This document shows, piece after piece, positions 7,105 to 14,667 of a DNA stretch of 17,554 nucleotides (positions within the stretch are counted from its first letter, which is position 1; every line of letters starts with the position of its first letter). Below the pieces are notes generated by a model, which saw only the letters and a list, made by a program, of their open reading frames with translations, was not told the origin of the DNA and made no database searches. The stretch is from the NCBI GenBank assembly GCA_023427845.1, contig JAEYZX010000052.1, positions 1-17,554 on the forward strand. The letters are read 5' to 3'. The stretch is from Bacteroidota bacterium (GTDB taxonomy: Bacteria; Bacteroidota; Bacteroidia; Flavobacteriales; Flavobacteriaceae). The position numbers were made by a program, and so were the translations under genes.

Positions 7105-7137
7105 AAAAGCCATTCAGAAATGAGTGGCTTTTTATAT
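7105..7137 (+). terminator. Rho-independent terminator after the initiator tRNA
   Basis: A 12-bp stem (7105-7116 with 7121-7132, one G-T wobble) capped by a GAAA tetraloop, ending in a T-tract. It starts 4 nt after the tRNA discriminator base. Confidence 0.85.
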
Positions 7138-7160
7138 TTATATAATGTTACGGTAGGCCT

Positions 7161-7360
7161 CACAAAGCAGAATTCGTAAATTAGTATAGTAAGACGAGAA
7201 TGTGCGGTCGCCATTCGGCTATAGCGTAAATTGAACAAAATGTCAAACAAGCAGAATTCGTAAATATTATTGATTTAATATTAAGAGGAGAATGTCCGGT
7301 GGACATTCGGTTGTAAGCATAAAGTAAAATAAAATGGCACATAAAGCAGGATTTGTAAAT
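7161..7360 (+). repeat. Tandem degenerate copies of the era leader and first codons
   Basis: The 17-mer AAGCAGAATTCGTAAAT occurs exactly at 7165-7181 and 7249-7265, and with two changes at 7344-7360 inside the era start region. Between them a second shared block contains a hairpin (7198-7216 and 7290-7308) followed by an A-rich run into ATG (7240 and 7334). The unit length is about 84-95 bp. When translated in the matching frame, copy A gives H-K-A-E-F-V-N and copy B gives A-E-F-V-N-I-I, against H-K-A-G-F-V-N-I-I in Era. Copy B lacks one base and both copies end in stops, so these look like relics of a tandem duplication of the era 5' end. Confidence 0.8.
7290..7308 (+). promoter_or_regulatory. 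Hairpin in the era leader
   Basis: A perfect 8-bp stem (7290-7297 with 7301-7308) with a GGT loop lies 26 nt before the era start. A related but less stable hairpin lies 92 bp upstream at 7198-7216. Both are preceded by G-A-G and followed by GG. A leader-level control of era is possible but not shown. Confidence 0.4.
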
Positions 7361-8215
7361 ATAATTGGTAACCCCAACGTTGGTAAGTCAACCCTGATGA
7401 ACGCGTTTGTCGGTGAACGGCTTTCGATCATTACCTCAAAAGCACAAACCACCCGGCACCGTATTCTCGGAATCGTAAATGGTGACGATTTCCAGGTTAT
7501 CCTTTCCGATACGCCGGGAATCATCAAACCTGCCTATGAGATGCAGGAATCGATGATGAACTTTGTAAAATCGGCGTTTGAGGATGCCGATATTTTAATT
7601 TACATGGTTGAGATCGGCGAACAGGATTTAAAGGACGAAGCGTTTTTTAATAAAATCATCCACGCGAAAATTCCGGTCTTGCTGCTGTTAAACAAAATCG
7701 ACAATTCAAATCAGCTCCAGCTTGAAGAGCAGGTCGCGTTTTGGAGTGAGAAAGTACCGAATGCGGAAATTTTCCCGATTTCGGCACTTAAGAATTTCAA
7801 TGTTCCCGAAGTTTTCGCGCGAATCCTGGAACTTCTTCCCGAGTCGCCGGCCTATTATCCGAAAGACCAGCTGACCGACAAGCCCGAACGTTTTTTTGTG
7901 AACGAAACCATACGCGAGAAAATCCTTTTACATTACAAGAAGGAAATTCCGTATTCGGTTGAAATTGAAACCGAGGAATTTTTTGAAGACGACGATATCA
8001 TCAGGATCCGGGCACTCATAATGGTGGAGCGCGATACACAGAAAGGCATCATCATCGGGCACAAAGGCGAAGCGCTTAAACGCGTGGGAATTGAAGCCCG
8101 GGCCGATTTGGAGAAGTTCTTCGGCAAGCAGATTCATTTGGAGACCTACGTAAAGGTGAATAAAAACTGGAGAAGCAACGCGAATCAGCTAAGGCGTTTC
8201 GGATACAACAACTAA
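7334..8215 (+). CDS. era: GTPase Era (16S rRNA / 30S subunit maturation)
   Basis: 293 residues, standard Era length. Era binds the 3' end of 16S rRNA and acts in 30S assembly, coupling it to growth. The GTPase domain has G1 GNPNVGKST 12-20, G2 with T40 in Q-T-T-R-H-R-I, G3 DTPG 59-62, G4 NKID 120-123 and G5 S-A-L 150-152. The C-terminal KH domain has the expected G-H-K-G-E-A-L-K loop (242-249), which contacts rRNA. The start at 7334 is the only one that keeps the full G-domain N-terminus (M-A-H-K-A-G-F-V-N-I). No convincing -7 box was found in the leader, which is occupied by tandem relics of its own 5' end. A strong terminator follows 18 nt after the stop. The closeness of der and the initiator tRNA fits a translation neighbourhood. 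Confidence 0.97.
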   Translation: MAHKAGFVNIIGNPNVGKSTLMNAFVGERLSIITSKAQTTRHRILGIVNGDDFQVILSDTPGIIKPAYEMQESMMNFVKSAFEDADILIYMVEIGEQDLKDEAFFNKIIHAKIPVLLLLNKIDNSNQLQLEEQVAFWSEKVPNAEIFPISALKNFNVPEVFARILELLPESPAYYPKDQLTDKPERFFVNETIREKILLHYKKEIPYSVEIETEEFFEDDDIIRIRALIMVERDTQKGIIIGHKGEALKRVGIEARADLEKFFGKQIHLETYVKVNKNWRSNANQLRRFGYNN

Positions 8216-8233
8216 GAAAAGAATCCTATAAAT

Positions 8234-8280
8234 AAAAATTCCAAAATCCAATTTGAGAACTGGGTTTTGGAATTTTTTTT
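8234..8280 (+). terminator. Long terminator hairpin after era (usable in both directions)
   Basis: A 17-bp stem (8234-8250 with 8261-8277, one G-T wobble), a 10-nt loop and a run of eight T. The A-run at the left foot gives a T-run on the minus strand, so it can also stop the zinc-ribbon transcript coming from 8696. Confidence 0.85.
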
Positions 8281-8291
8281 GAAGTTTACCT

Positions 8292-8420
8292 TGGGCGTGC
8301 CCCTTGGCCTGCGCTGAGCCGGTCTAAGGGGCCAGGCTGTCCGCTTTATCTTTTGGGCGCTTGCTTCGCCTGGCCGGCTCGCGGCGCGCCCAAAAGGATG
8401 ACGCTTCCATCCTTCACGCA
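8292..8420. repeat. GC-rich palindromic intergenic repeat
   Basis: Two hairpins follow each other: GCCCCTT/AAGGGGC (8299-8305 with 8326-8332), and the perfect 11-bp CTTTTGGGCGC/GCGCCCAAAAG (8350-8360 with 8386-8396). The right end is CCTTCACGCA. The base composition is far more GC-rich than the rest of the window. From memory, elements of this pattern (G-G-G-C-G-T opening, a G-G-C-T-G-T-C-C-G-C core, an A-C-G-C-A end) are scattered between genes of many Flavobacterium genomes. No coding content is supported; the open frame that crosses it is a chance upstream extension of der. Confidence 0.6.
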
Positions 8421-8444
8421 GCACCCGTAAACCGGAAGTTCCTG

Positions 8445-8696
8445 CTAAAAATCGAACAGATCCCCAAGGAAAGATTCTTTGCGCTTCTTTTTGTAATAGT
8501 CGCCTTTTTGGCCGCCATATTTCGGATCGCTGTATTCTGTATCACTAAATCCCGGAGTAGAAGTCACCGAGCGCGCGATCAGTTTGTCCAGTTCGCCACG
8601 GTCAAGCCACACGCCGCGACATTCCGGGCAATAATCGATTTCTACTCCGCTTCGTTCAGACATTACAAGGGTTACGTTACAATTCGGACATTTCAT
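8445..8696 (-). CDS. Zinc-ribbon protein (TFIIB-type zinc finger family)
   Basis: 83 residues from the chosen start M-K-C-P-N-C. The N-terminal zinc ribbon has C-P-N-C at 3-6 and C-P-E-C at 23-26, followed by R-G-V-W-L-D-R-G-E-L-D-K-L-I (27-40), the signature of the zf-TFIIB/COG3809 family of small bacterial proteins. The rest is a charged tail with Tyr/Lys-rich repeats and a hydrophobic end (F-L-G-D-L-F-D-F) that may bind a partner. The longer start at 8738 adds 14 residues not seen in the family, so it is less likely. The function of the family is not known. It is divergent from der, and its 3' end faces the palindromic repeat and the era terminator. Confidence 0.82.
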   Translation of the reverse strand: MKCPNCNVTLVMSERSGVEIDYCPECRGVWLDRGELDKLIARSVTSTPGFSDTEYSDPKYGGQKGDYYKKKRKESFLGDLFDF

Positions 8697-8912
8697 AGTT
8701 GTATGATTTTGGTTCAACCCATAAAGGTACTCATCCACGTCAAAGCAACTATGACGGTTAAGTTTATTTTAACGCCGGGATCGTCATTTAGACCGATTGT
8801 GTTAGGGGTTGCAGTGGCATCCTTGCGAAAAGGATTCAGATGTCGCACAATTGAGCAAGATACAGCCGAAGGAAACGCCCAAAACAAAATACACAGCTTC
8901 ACACAAAAGGGT

Positions 8913-8920
8913 TATCTTTG
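8913..8920 (+). promoter_or_regulatory. Candidate -7 box (TATCTTTG) for der
   Basis: Full TAnnTTTG match 20 nt before the der ATG, giving a leader of only about 13 nt. No TTTG is visible at the -33 position. Its place supports the 8940 start and argues against the longer upstream frame. Confidence 0.6.
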
Positions 8921-8939
8921 CAGACTATTTAAAAATATC

Positions 8940-10250
8940 ATGAATAACATTGTTGCGATAGTAGGAAGACCGAATGTTGGGAAATCAACCCTGTTCAATC
9001 GGCTGATACAAAGAAGGGAAGCGATTGTCGATTCGGTATCCGGGGTCACCCGCGACCGGAATTACGGGAAAAGCGAATGGAACGGTAAGGAGTTTTCGGT
9101 AATCGACACGGGCGGCTATGTTCGCGGAAGTGACGACGTTTTTGAAGGCGAAATACGCAAACAGGTCGAACTTGCTATCGACGAAGCCGATGTAATCATT
9201 TTTGTGGTAGATGTCGAGGAAGGCATCACGCCAATGGACGAAGCGGTTGCGAAGCTGTTGCGAAAAGTCACAAAACCGGTTTTGCTTGCCGTAAATAAAG
9301 TCGATAATGCGATGCGTGAAAAGGATGCGGTCGAGTTCTATAATTTGGGCTTGGGCGATTATTTCACTTTTGCGAGCATATCGGGAAGCGGGACAGGCGA
9401 TTTGCTTGATGCGTTGATTGACGCATTCCCCGAAAAACCCGAACCTGCACAGCAGGAAACCGAGTTGCCGCGTTTTGCGGTGGTTGGACGACCAAATGCC
9501 GGAAAATCGAGTTTTATCAACGCGCTTATCGGCCAGGATCGTTATATTGTTACCGACATTGCCGGAACGACCCGTGATGCGATCGATACAAAATTCGACC
9601 GATTCGGGTTTGAATTCAATCTGGTCGATACGGCCGGAATCAGGCGTAAAGCTAAAGTCAAGGAAGATCTTGAATTTTATTCGGTTATGCGGTCGGTTCG
9701 TGCCATTGAGCATGCCGACATCTGCATATTGATCATCGACGCGACCCGTGGTTTCGAAGGACAGGACCAAAGTATTTTCTGGCTTGCCGAAAAGAACCGC
9801 AAAGGTGTTGTGATATTGGTCAACAAATGGGATCTGGTCGAAAAAGACACGATGTCGACGCGCGATTACGAGAACAAAATCCGTGAAGAACTGATGCCGT
9901 TTACCGATGTGCCTATTTTATTCGTATCGGCACTTACCAAGCAACGTTTGCTGAAAGCACTCGAAGCAGCGGTACAGGTTTTTGAAAACCGCAAGCAACG
10001 CATTGCGACCTCGAAATTCAACGACTATATGCTGAAAGTGATCGAAGGTTACCCGCCGCCGGCACTTAAAGGAAAGTACGTCAAGATCAAATATTGCATG
10101 CAGCTTCCAACGCCAACGCCACAGTTTGTATTCTTCGCGAACTTACCGCAATACGTTAAGGAACCGTACAAGCGATTCCTTGAAAACAAGATCCGCGAGA
10201 AATGGGATTTTTCAGGAGTACCGATCGATATTTATATTCGGGAGAAGTAA
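8940..10250 (+). CDS. der: GTPase Der/EngA (50S subunit assembly), two GTPase domains
   Basis: 436 residues from the chosen start, the normal Der length. Der is unique in having two tandem G domains and acts in 50S ribosome maturation. Domain 1 has GRPNVGKST 9-17, DTGG 56-59 and NKVD 119-122. Domain 2 has GRPNAGKSS 183-191, DTAG 230-233 and NKWD 295-298. A KH-like C-terminal domain (about 355-436) ends in I-D-I-Y-I-R-E-K. The reading frame stays open upstream to 8361, but that 193-codon extension runs through the palindromic repeat and the antisense zinc-ribbon gene and has no family counterpart. The M-N-N-I-V-A-I-V-G start with a -7 box 20 nt before it is the real one. A terminator follows directly. 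Confidence 0.97.
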   Translation: MNNIVAIVGRPNVGKSTLFNRLIQRREAIVDSVSGVTRDRNYGKSEWNGKEFSVIDTGGYVRGSDDVFEGEIRKQVELAIDEADVIIFVVDVEEGITPMDEAVAKLLRKVTKPVLLAVNKVDNAMREKDAVEFYNLGLGDYFTFASISGSGTGDLLDALIDAFPEKPEPAQQETELPRFAVVGRPNAGKSSFINALIGQDRYIVTDIAGTTRDAIDTKFDRFGFEFNLVDTAGIRRKAKVKEDLEFYSVMRSVRAIEHADICILIIDATRGFEGQDQSIFWLAEKNRKGVVILVNKWDLVEKDTMSTRDYENKIREELMPFTDVPILFVSALTKQRLLKALEAAVQVFENRKQRIATSKFNDYMLKVIEGYPPPALKGKYVKIKYCMQLPTPTPQFVFFANLPQYVKEPYKRFLENKIREKWDFSGVPIDIYIREK

Positions 10251-10258
10251 AAAAAAAG

Positions 10259-10287
10259 AACCGAAGCGACGCTTCGGTTTTTTTTAT
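10259..10287 (+). terminator. Rho-independent terminator after der
   Basis: A perfect 9-bp stem (10259-10267 with 10271-10279), a GAC loop and a T-tract, beginning 9 nt after the der stop. Confidence 0.88.
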
Positions 10288-10327
10288 TGCAAGATGAGTT
10301 TAGTAGGTAGTTGGTAGTTTCTTAAAA

Positions 10328-10418
10328 TTTCAAATTTCAATATCCAAATTCCAATATCCAAATTCCAAATCCCAATATCTAAATTCCAAATTCCAATATT
10401 CAAATTCCAAATTGCAAA
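10328..10418. repeat. Heptamer tandem array, 13 units
   Basis: Thirteen consecutive 7-bp units of the form (T/A)TTCCAAA or the variant ending CAAT, with no gaps across 91 bp. The two variants partly alternate, giving a weaker 14-bp period. The array fills much of the 246-bp spacer between der and the barrel protein; the remainder (10419-10496) holds a TTTG at 10433 and a near -7 box (TAAATTTT, 10452-10459). There is no coding content. Confidence 0.85.
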
Positions 10419-10496
10419 TCCGCGGACTAAAATTTGTAAGAACTTTTATACTAAATTTTGCGCTTTTAAGTTATTACCCAATCTAACCCTAAATTT

Positions 10497-13268
10497 ATGC
10501 TCCGACAGCTTTTGTTGCTCGCCTTCGCTTTTGCCTGCTTTTCTGCGGCTGCTCAGAACAGAATAACATTAAATGGCAAAGTCGTTGACGCCGCATCACA
10601 GCTTCCACTCGAAGCGGCGACCGTTTATTTATCGGCAGTAGCCGATTCGACAATGGTTGATTATACCATAACCGATAAGAACGGAAACTTTTCGCTTGTC
10701 ACACAAAAGCCTTCAAAACCTGTGGTGCTGATCGTTTCCTATTCCGGATTTGAAGAATGCCGGATTGAAGAAAAGGACCTCACATCAAAAGATTTCGGGA
10801 CAATACGCCTGAATGATGCACCCATTGCGCTTGGCGAAGTTGTCGTAACTTCGGAGGCGCCACCGGTCAGGATTAAAAACGATACGCTTGAATTCAACGC
10901 CTCGTCATTTAAATTACGGCCGGATGCTAATGTTGAAGCGTTACTCAAACAGCTTCCCGGGGTTGAAATCGATGCCGATGGCAAGATTACCGTCAATGGG
11001 AAGGAGGTCAACCAGATATTGGTCAACGGAAAACCTTTCTTCGACAAAGACGGCAAGATTGCACTTCAGAACCTTCCGTCCGAAATCATCAGCAAAGTCC
11101 AGGTTACCGATCTGAAAACCAAGAAGGAAGAACTTTCGGGCAAAGCCGCTTCGTCAAACGATTCGAGCATCAACCTTACTATCGATGAGGATAAGAACAA
11201 AGGCTTGTTTGGAAAGTTTATGGGCGGGTATGGAACTGATGAACGTTATGAAAGCAGTTTGCTTGTCAATTACTTTAAAGGCAATCGTAAAATAAGCGTG
11301 CTGGGTTCCTCGAATAACATCAATGCCACCGGATTTTCGATGAATGAAATTTTCGACAGCATGGGAGGAGGGCGGAATTCGGCTTCGATGTGGATGGGTG
11401 GCGATGGAAGTTTTTCGATCAATGGCATGCAATTTGGCGGAAGCGGAATCACACAGTCGAACATGCTTGGCGTAAATTATGCCGACGAGTGGTTTGCTGA
11501 TTTCGATGCCAATATGAGCTATTTCTACACCGAAGCCAACAGCGAGAATGTAAACCGGACCCGTCAGGTCAACTTGCTGCCAGAAGGAAATTATACGACC
11601 GAATCCAGTTCAACATCAAAGAATGACCGTTTGGCACATAATTTCAATTCCGATTTCGAATTCAAACTCGATTCGACGACTACTGTGTATTTCACTCCGA
11701 AATTCGTTGCGTCGAATGCGGTGTTGAAGCGGCAATCAAATGAATTTTCGGTAAGTGAGCAGGCGATTTTACTGAACGACAACGTATCGGATACACGCGA
11801 TGAAGCCGACAACCGTGTATTCAGCAGCAGCATCTACGTCACTAAGATTATGAATAGGAAGGGCCGGCTCATAAATGTTGGCTTCGACAATGAAAACAGA
11901 AGTGATTTATCTACTAATGTTGATCGATCGATTACGAATTTCTATGCTGATGAAAATCAGGACGGCATTCCGGAAGTAACTACCGATACGCGAAACCAAC
12001 TTCGAAGAGTCGACAACACAACCGATTCATATTCGTTTGAAATCGATTATCAGGAACCATTAAAGGATTCTCTAAATCTGACGCTGGGTGTCAGTGTCCT
12101 GAATAAAGTCACCCGATCTGACGATCACAATTTTAATTTCGATCCGGCAGAAAACAATTATGGCGAATACAATGAATTGCTGTCGCGCGAAACGGATCAA
12201 ATGATAAATACGATCAGGCCGTGGGCGGGTTTTCAGATCCGGAAGAAAAAATTGAACGTACAGGCAAGCCTGGGTACAGCAATCACCAATTTTTCGAACG
12301 AAGGGCGTTATCTGGATCAGCAATACGCGGTGAATAAAGACTATATGCTTCCCCATGCAAGCATAAACGGAAATTACAAATTCACCAAATCAAAAGCCTT
12401 GTACGCGTATTTTAATTACACGGCCGATTTTCCGCTCGCGGCAAAAATTTTACCGATTCCCGACCTTAACAATACGCTGAATACATTCATGGGAAATCCC
12501 GACCTTGATCCTGAGAAATATCAATACCTGTATTTTAGTTTCCGCGACTATGACTTTGCAACAAAGTCGGGTTACAACTTCTACGCTGGTGGGACCATAT
12601 GGAATTCTCAAGTGGTTTCGAATACGACATTCGATGAAAGCCGCAAGCGGACTACCACATACGAAAATGTATCGGGAACAAATTATTTATGGTTTGGCGG
12701 GAACTGGAACAAATCATTTAAACGCGAGGCGCATTCGTTCAAGTATGGTTTCGGACTTGGAGTCAATTTCAGTAAAAATAAAGGCTTTACGAATGGAGAA
12801 CTGTATCAAAGTTCGATGTTCAGGCTGTCGCCACGGGCAAATTTCACGTATGATTACGGTGAATTGCTATCGGTGAATCCGACTTATTCGATGTCGTTTA
12901 ATGAACAGACCTACAAAAATTATCCGATCGATAAAGCAAATTCGGTTTCGCATCGTTTCAACCTGCAATTAACGTCCTATTGGCCTAAACAGGTAGTCTT
13001 TGGAAATGACTTCGGTTATACGTACAATTCCAATATAGCCGACGGATTCAAAAAAGATTTCTATTTATGGAACATCAGCCTTGGATACAATTTCTTTGGC
13101 GAAAAACTGCTTGCGAAAGTCAAGGTGTATGATGTACTGAACCAAAACCAAAGCACCAGCCGAACGATTACATCGACCGTAATCCGCGATGAGGAAAACA
13201 CGGTTTTGCAACGTTATGCGATGTTTTCACTGACGTATAAGATCGATAAGTTTGCAGGTAAAAGGTAG
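10497..13268 (+). CDS. TonB-receptor-like outer-membrane beta-barrel protein
   Basis: 923 residues. A signal peptide (1-19, ending S-A-A-A) is followed by a carboxypeptidase-regulatory-like Ig-type domain (about 22-105, opening L-N-G-K-V-V-D) that is usual at the N-terminus of Bacteroidota SusC-like proteins. A plug-like region (about 110-215, with V-E-A-L-L-K-Q-L-P-G-V-E-I and I-L-V-N-G-K-P-F) precedes a long barrel (about 230-923) with alternating aromatic and polar strands and many Y-x-F/F-x-F pairs. It fits the OMP_b-brl_3 family of outer-membrane proteins. A Gly/Met/Ser-rich insert lies near 285-325. No SusD partner is next to it, so a glycan-utilisation role is not supported; the substrate is unknown. 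The last residue is Arg, not the usual aromatic. Confidence 0.88.
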   Translation: MLRQLLLLAFAFACFSAAAQNRITLNGKVVDAASQLPLEAATVYLSAVADSTMVDYTITDKNGNFSLVTQKPSKPVVLIVSYSGFEECRIEEKDLTSKDFGTIRLNDAPIALGEVVVTSEAPPVRIKNDTLEFNASSFKLRPDANVEALLKQLPGVEIDADGKITVNGKEVNQILVNGKPFFDKDGKIALQNLPSEIISKVQVTDLKTKKEELSGKAASSNDSSINLTIDEDKNKGLFGKFMGGYGTDERYESSLLVNYFKGNRKISVLGSSNNINATGFSMNEIFDSMGGGRNSASMWMGGDGSFSINGMQFGGSGITQSNMLGVNYADEWFADFDANMSYFYTEANSENVNRTRQVNLLPEGNYTTESSSTSKNDRLAHNFNSDFEFKLDSTTTVYFTPKFVASNAVLKRQSNEFSVSEQAILLNDNVSDTRDEADNRVFSSSIYVTKIMNRKGRLINVGFDNENRSDLSTNVDRSITNFYADENQDGIPEVTTDTRNQLRRVDNTTDSYSFEIDYQEPLKDSLNLTLGVSVLNKVTRSDDHNFNFDPAENNYGEYNELLSRETDQMINTIRPWAGFQIRKKKLNVQASLGTAITNFSNEGRYLDQQYAVNKDYMLPHASINGNYKFTKSKALYAYFNYTADFPLAAKILPIPDLNNTLNTFMGNPDLDPEKYQYLYFSFRDYDFATKSGYNFYAGGTIWNSQVVSNTTFDESRKRTTTYENVSGTNYLWFGGNWNKSFKREAHSFKYGFGLGVNFSKNKGFTNGELYQSSMFRLSPRANFTYDYGELLSVNPTYSMSFNEQTYKNYPIDKANSVSHRFNLQLTSYWPKQVVFGNDFGYTYNSNIADGFKKDFYLWNISLGYNFFGEKLLAKVKVYDVLNQNQSTSRTITSTVIRDEENTVLQRYAMFSLTYKIDKFAGKR

Positions 13269-13375
13269 CCAGTTCAGTATTAAAGCGGTTAGTAAGCAGT
13301 TTCTGTTTTAATCGTTGGCAGCCGCAGCTACAGTGCAACAGGCAGTTTGCGTTAAGAAATACGCTGTTCCGCCAG

Positions 13376-13431
13376 TCAATTGTCAATTATCAATTGTCAA
13401 TTATCCATTATCAATTATTAATTATCAATTG
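13376..13431. repeat. Heptamer tandem array, 8 units
   Basis: Eight consecutive 7-bp units TCAATTG or TCAATTA with two variants (TCCATTA, TTAATTA), 56 bp, between two converging genes. The units are partly palindromic (CAATTG), so AT-rich hairpins can form on both strands. No standard terminator is seen in the spacer 13269-13434, so this array may help end both transcripts. That role is inference. Confidence 0.85.
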
Positions 13432-13434
13432 CTT

Positions 13435-14229
13435 TTACCAGCTTCCACCGGCGCCACCGCCACTAAATCCGCCGCCGCCAAAACCGCCACCGAAGCCCCC
13501 GCCGCCGAATCCTCCGCCGCCGCCACCAAAACTTCCGCCACCGCCACCAAATCCGCCGCGGCCAAGGCTGCTCAGGATCAGGATGTCGGCCAGATCGATT
13601 CCGCCGCCGCGATTCCCGGAACTACCTCCGCCGCGTCGCCGTGAAACCAGGATAATGATGATTATGATAAAGATGACAATAAATAATAGGGGCGGCGCAC
13701 CCTTATTGTCTTTTTTGCGTTCGCCTTTGTATTTGCCGTTCAATACCTCAAAAATAGCATCGGCACCTTTGTCGAGCCCTGCATAATAATCACCCCGCTT
13801 GAATTCCGGAATGATGACGTTGCGGATCAATTGGCCGTTAATTCCTGCTGTAAGTCGGTCTTCGACCCCATATCCTGGCGCAATCCAAATCTCGCGTTCT
13901 TTCTGTGCCAGTAAAATAAAAATCCCATTGTCTTCTTTTGCCTGGCCAACGCCCCATTCATGCGCCCATTTGGGTGCGAGGATCCCGATGCTTTCGCCAT
14001 TGATCGTGGGTACGGTAACCACAACTATTTGCGTGGTCGTGGAATCTGAATAACGGATAAGCTTTTCTTCGAGCGCCGATTTTTGAGCCGCATCCAGAAT
14101 CGTCGCATAATCGTAAACACTCGTTTGGAACTTCGGTTTTTCCGGAATCTTGAACTGAGCTGCCGCAGCCGCCGATGCAAAAAGGGCAAGCAGTAAAAAG
14201 GGAAAAAGATATTGTTTTTTAAACGTCAT
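13435..14229 (-). CDS. TPM-domain membrane protein with Gly-rich tail (YgcG-like)
   Basis: 264 residues. A signal peptide (1-24, ending A-A-A-A-Q) leads to a TPM domain (about 37-165) with the family's T-Q-I-V-V-V-T-V (66-73), A-K-E-D-N-G-I-F-I-L (97-106) and P-G-Y-G-V-E-D-R-L-T (118-127). One membrane helix (about 181-196, Ile-rich) is followed by arginines and a long Gly-rich, Phe/Ser-dotted tail (200-264) ending G-G-S-W. The domain thus sits in the periplasm and the tail in the cytoplasm. TPM domains are linked to membrane-protein quality control or phosphatase-like activity, but the role in bacteria is not settled. Its start overlaps the stop of the upstream TPM gene by one base (TGATG), so translation is probably coupled. 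Confidence 0.9.
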   Translation of the reverse strand: MTFKKQYLFPFLLLALFASAAAAAQFKIPEKPKFQTSVYDYATILDAAQKSALEEKLIRYSDSTTTQIVVVTVPTINGESIGILAPKWAHEWGVGQAKEDNGIFILLAQKEREIWIAPGYGVEDRLTAGINGQLIRNVIIPEFKRGDYYAGLDKGADAIFEVLNGKYKGERKKDNKGAPPLLFIVIFIIIIIILVSRRRGGGSSGNRGGGIDLADILILSSLGRGGFGGGGGSFGGGGGGFGGGGFGGGFGGGGFSGGGAGGSW

Positions 14230-14666
14230 CAGGTTCTTGAGATTTCATTCGGCAATTCGTTTGTATCGTGGCTTTCCCACGGAAAATGTTTTTGAAGCTG
14301 TTCGCCGGCGCGTTTGATTCCGTCGATCAAACCTTGTTTGAAATTGCCTTTTTTAAAATGCGCCGACATAATGTCTTTTGTGCAATCCCAAAAGTCATGA
14401 CCTACAATGTCGTTGATTCCCTTATCGCCGATTATGGCAAATTTATGATCGTCGACCGCAATGTAAATCAGCACGCCGTTCTGCAATTTCGTATTGTCCA
14501 TTTTAAGCAGATGGAAAACTTCACCGGCGCGGTCCATTACATCGCCTCTCAATTTGCTTTCTATGTGGACGCGGATTTCGCCAGAGGTTTCCTTCTCGGC
14601 AAGCCGAATCGCCTCGACAACTTCGAGTTCGTCATCCTTCGACAAAAGTTCGGTTGCATGTGACAT
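14229..14666 (-). CDS. TPM-domain protein without signal peptide
   Basis: 145 residues, a single TPM domain. The recognisable parts are A-E-K-E-T-S-G-E-I-R-V-H-I (23-35), N-G-V-L-I-Y-I-A-V-D-D-H-K-F-A-I-I-G-D-K-G-I (63-84, the family's core strand pair) and F-K-Q-G-L-I-D-G-I (109-117). There is no signal peptide or membrane helix, so it is probably cytoplasmic. It is a paralogue of the next gene, which carries the signal peptide, membrane helix and Gly-rich tail. LemA lies 1 nt upstream, and the pairing of a LemA protein with one or two TPM proteins is commonly seen in bacterial genomes. The biochemical role is unknown. Confidence 0.88.
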   Translation of the reverse strand: MSHATELLSKDDELEVVEAIRLAEKETSGEIRVHIESKLRGDVMDRAGEVFHLLKMDNTKLQNGVLIYIAVDDHKFAIIGDKGINDIVGHDFWDCTKDIMSAHFKKGNFKQGLIDGIKRAGEQLQKHFPWESHDTNELPNEISRT

Positions 14667-14667
14667 A

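Noticed and set aside
8697..8738. Longer start of the zinc-ribbon protein
   Set aside because: It adds 14 residues before the M-K-C-P-N-C start that is typical of the family.
8361..8939. 193-codon N-terminal extension of der
   Set aside because: It runs through the palindromic repeat and antisense to the zinc-ribbon gene, has no family counterpart, and a -7 box plus the standard Der start lie at 8913-8942.
8985..9770. 261-codon minus-strand frame
   Set aside because: Antisense to der, with no domain and a low-information composition.
10328..10418. Possible CRISPR array
   Set aside because: Units are 7 bp and directly adjacent, with no spacers and no cas genes nearby.
13315..13786. Ala-rich and Pro-rich plus-strand frames
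   Set aside because: They are antisense to the Gly-rich tail of the TPM protein; GGC/GGT repeats give Ala or Pro runs on the other strand.
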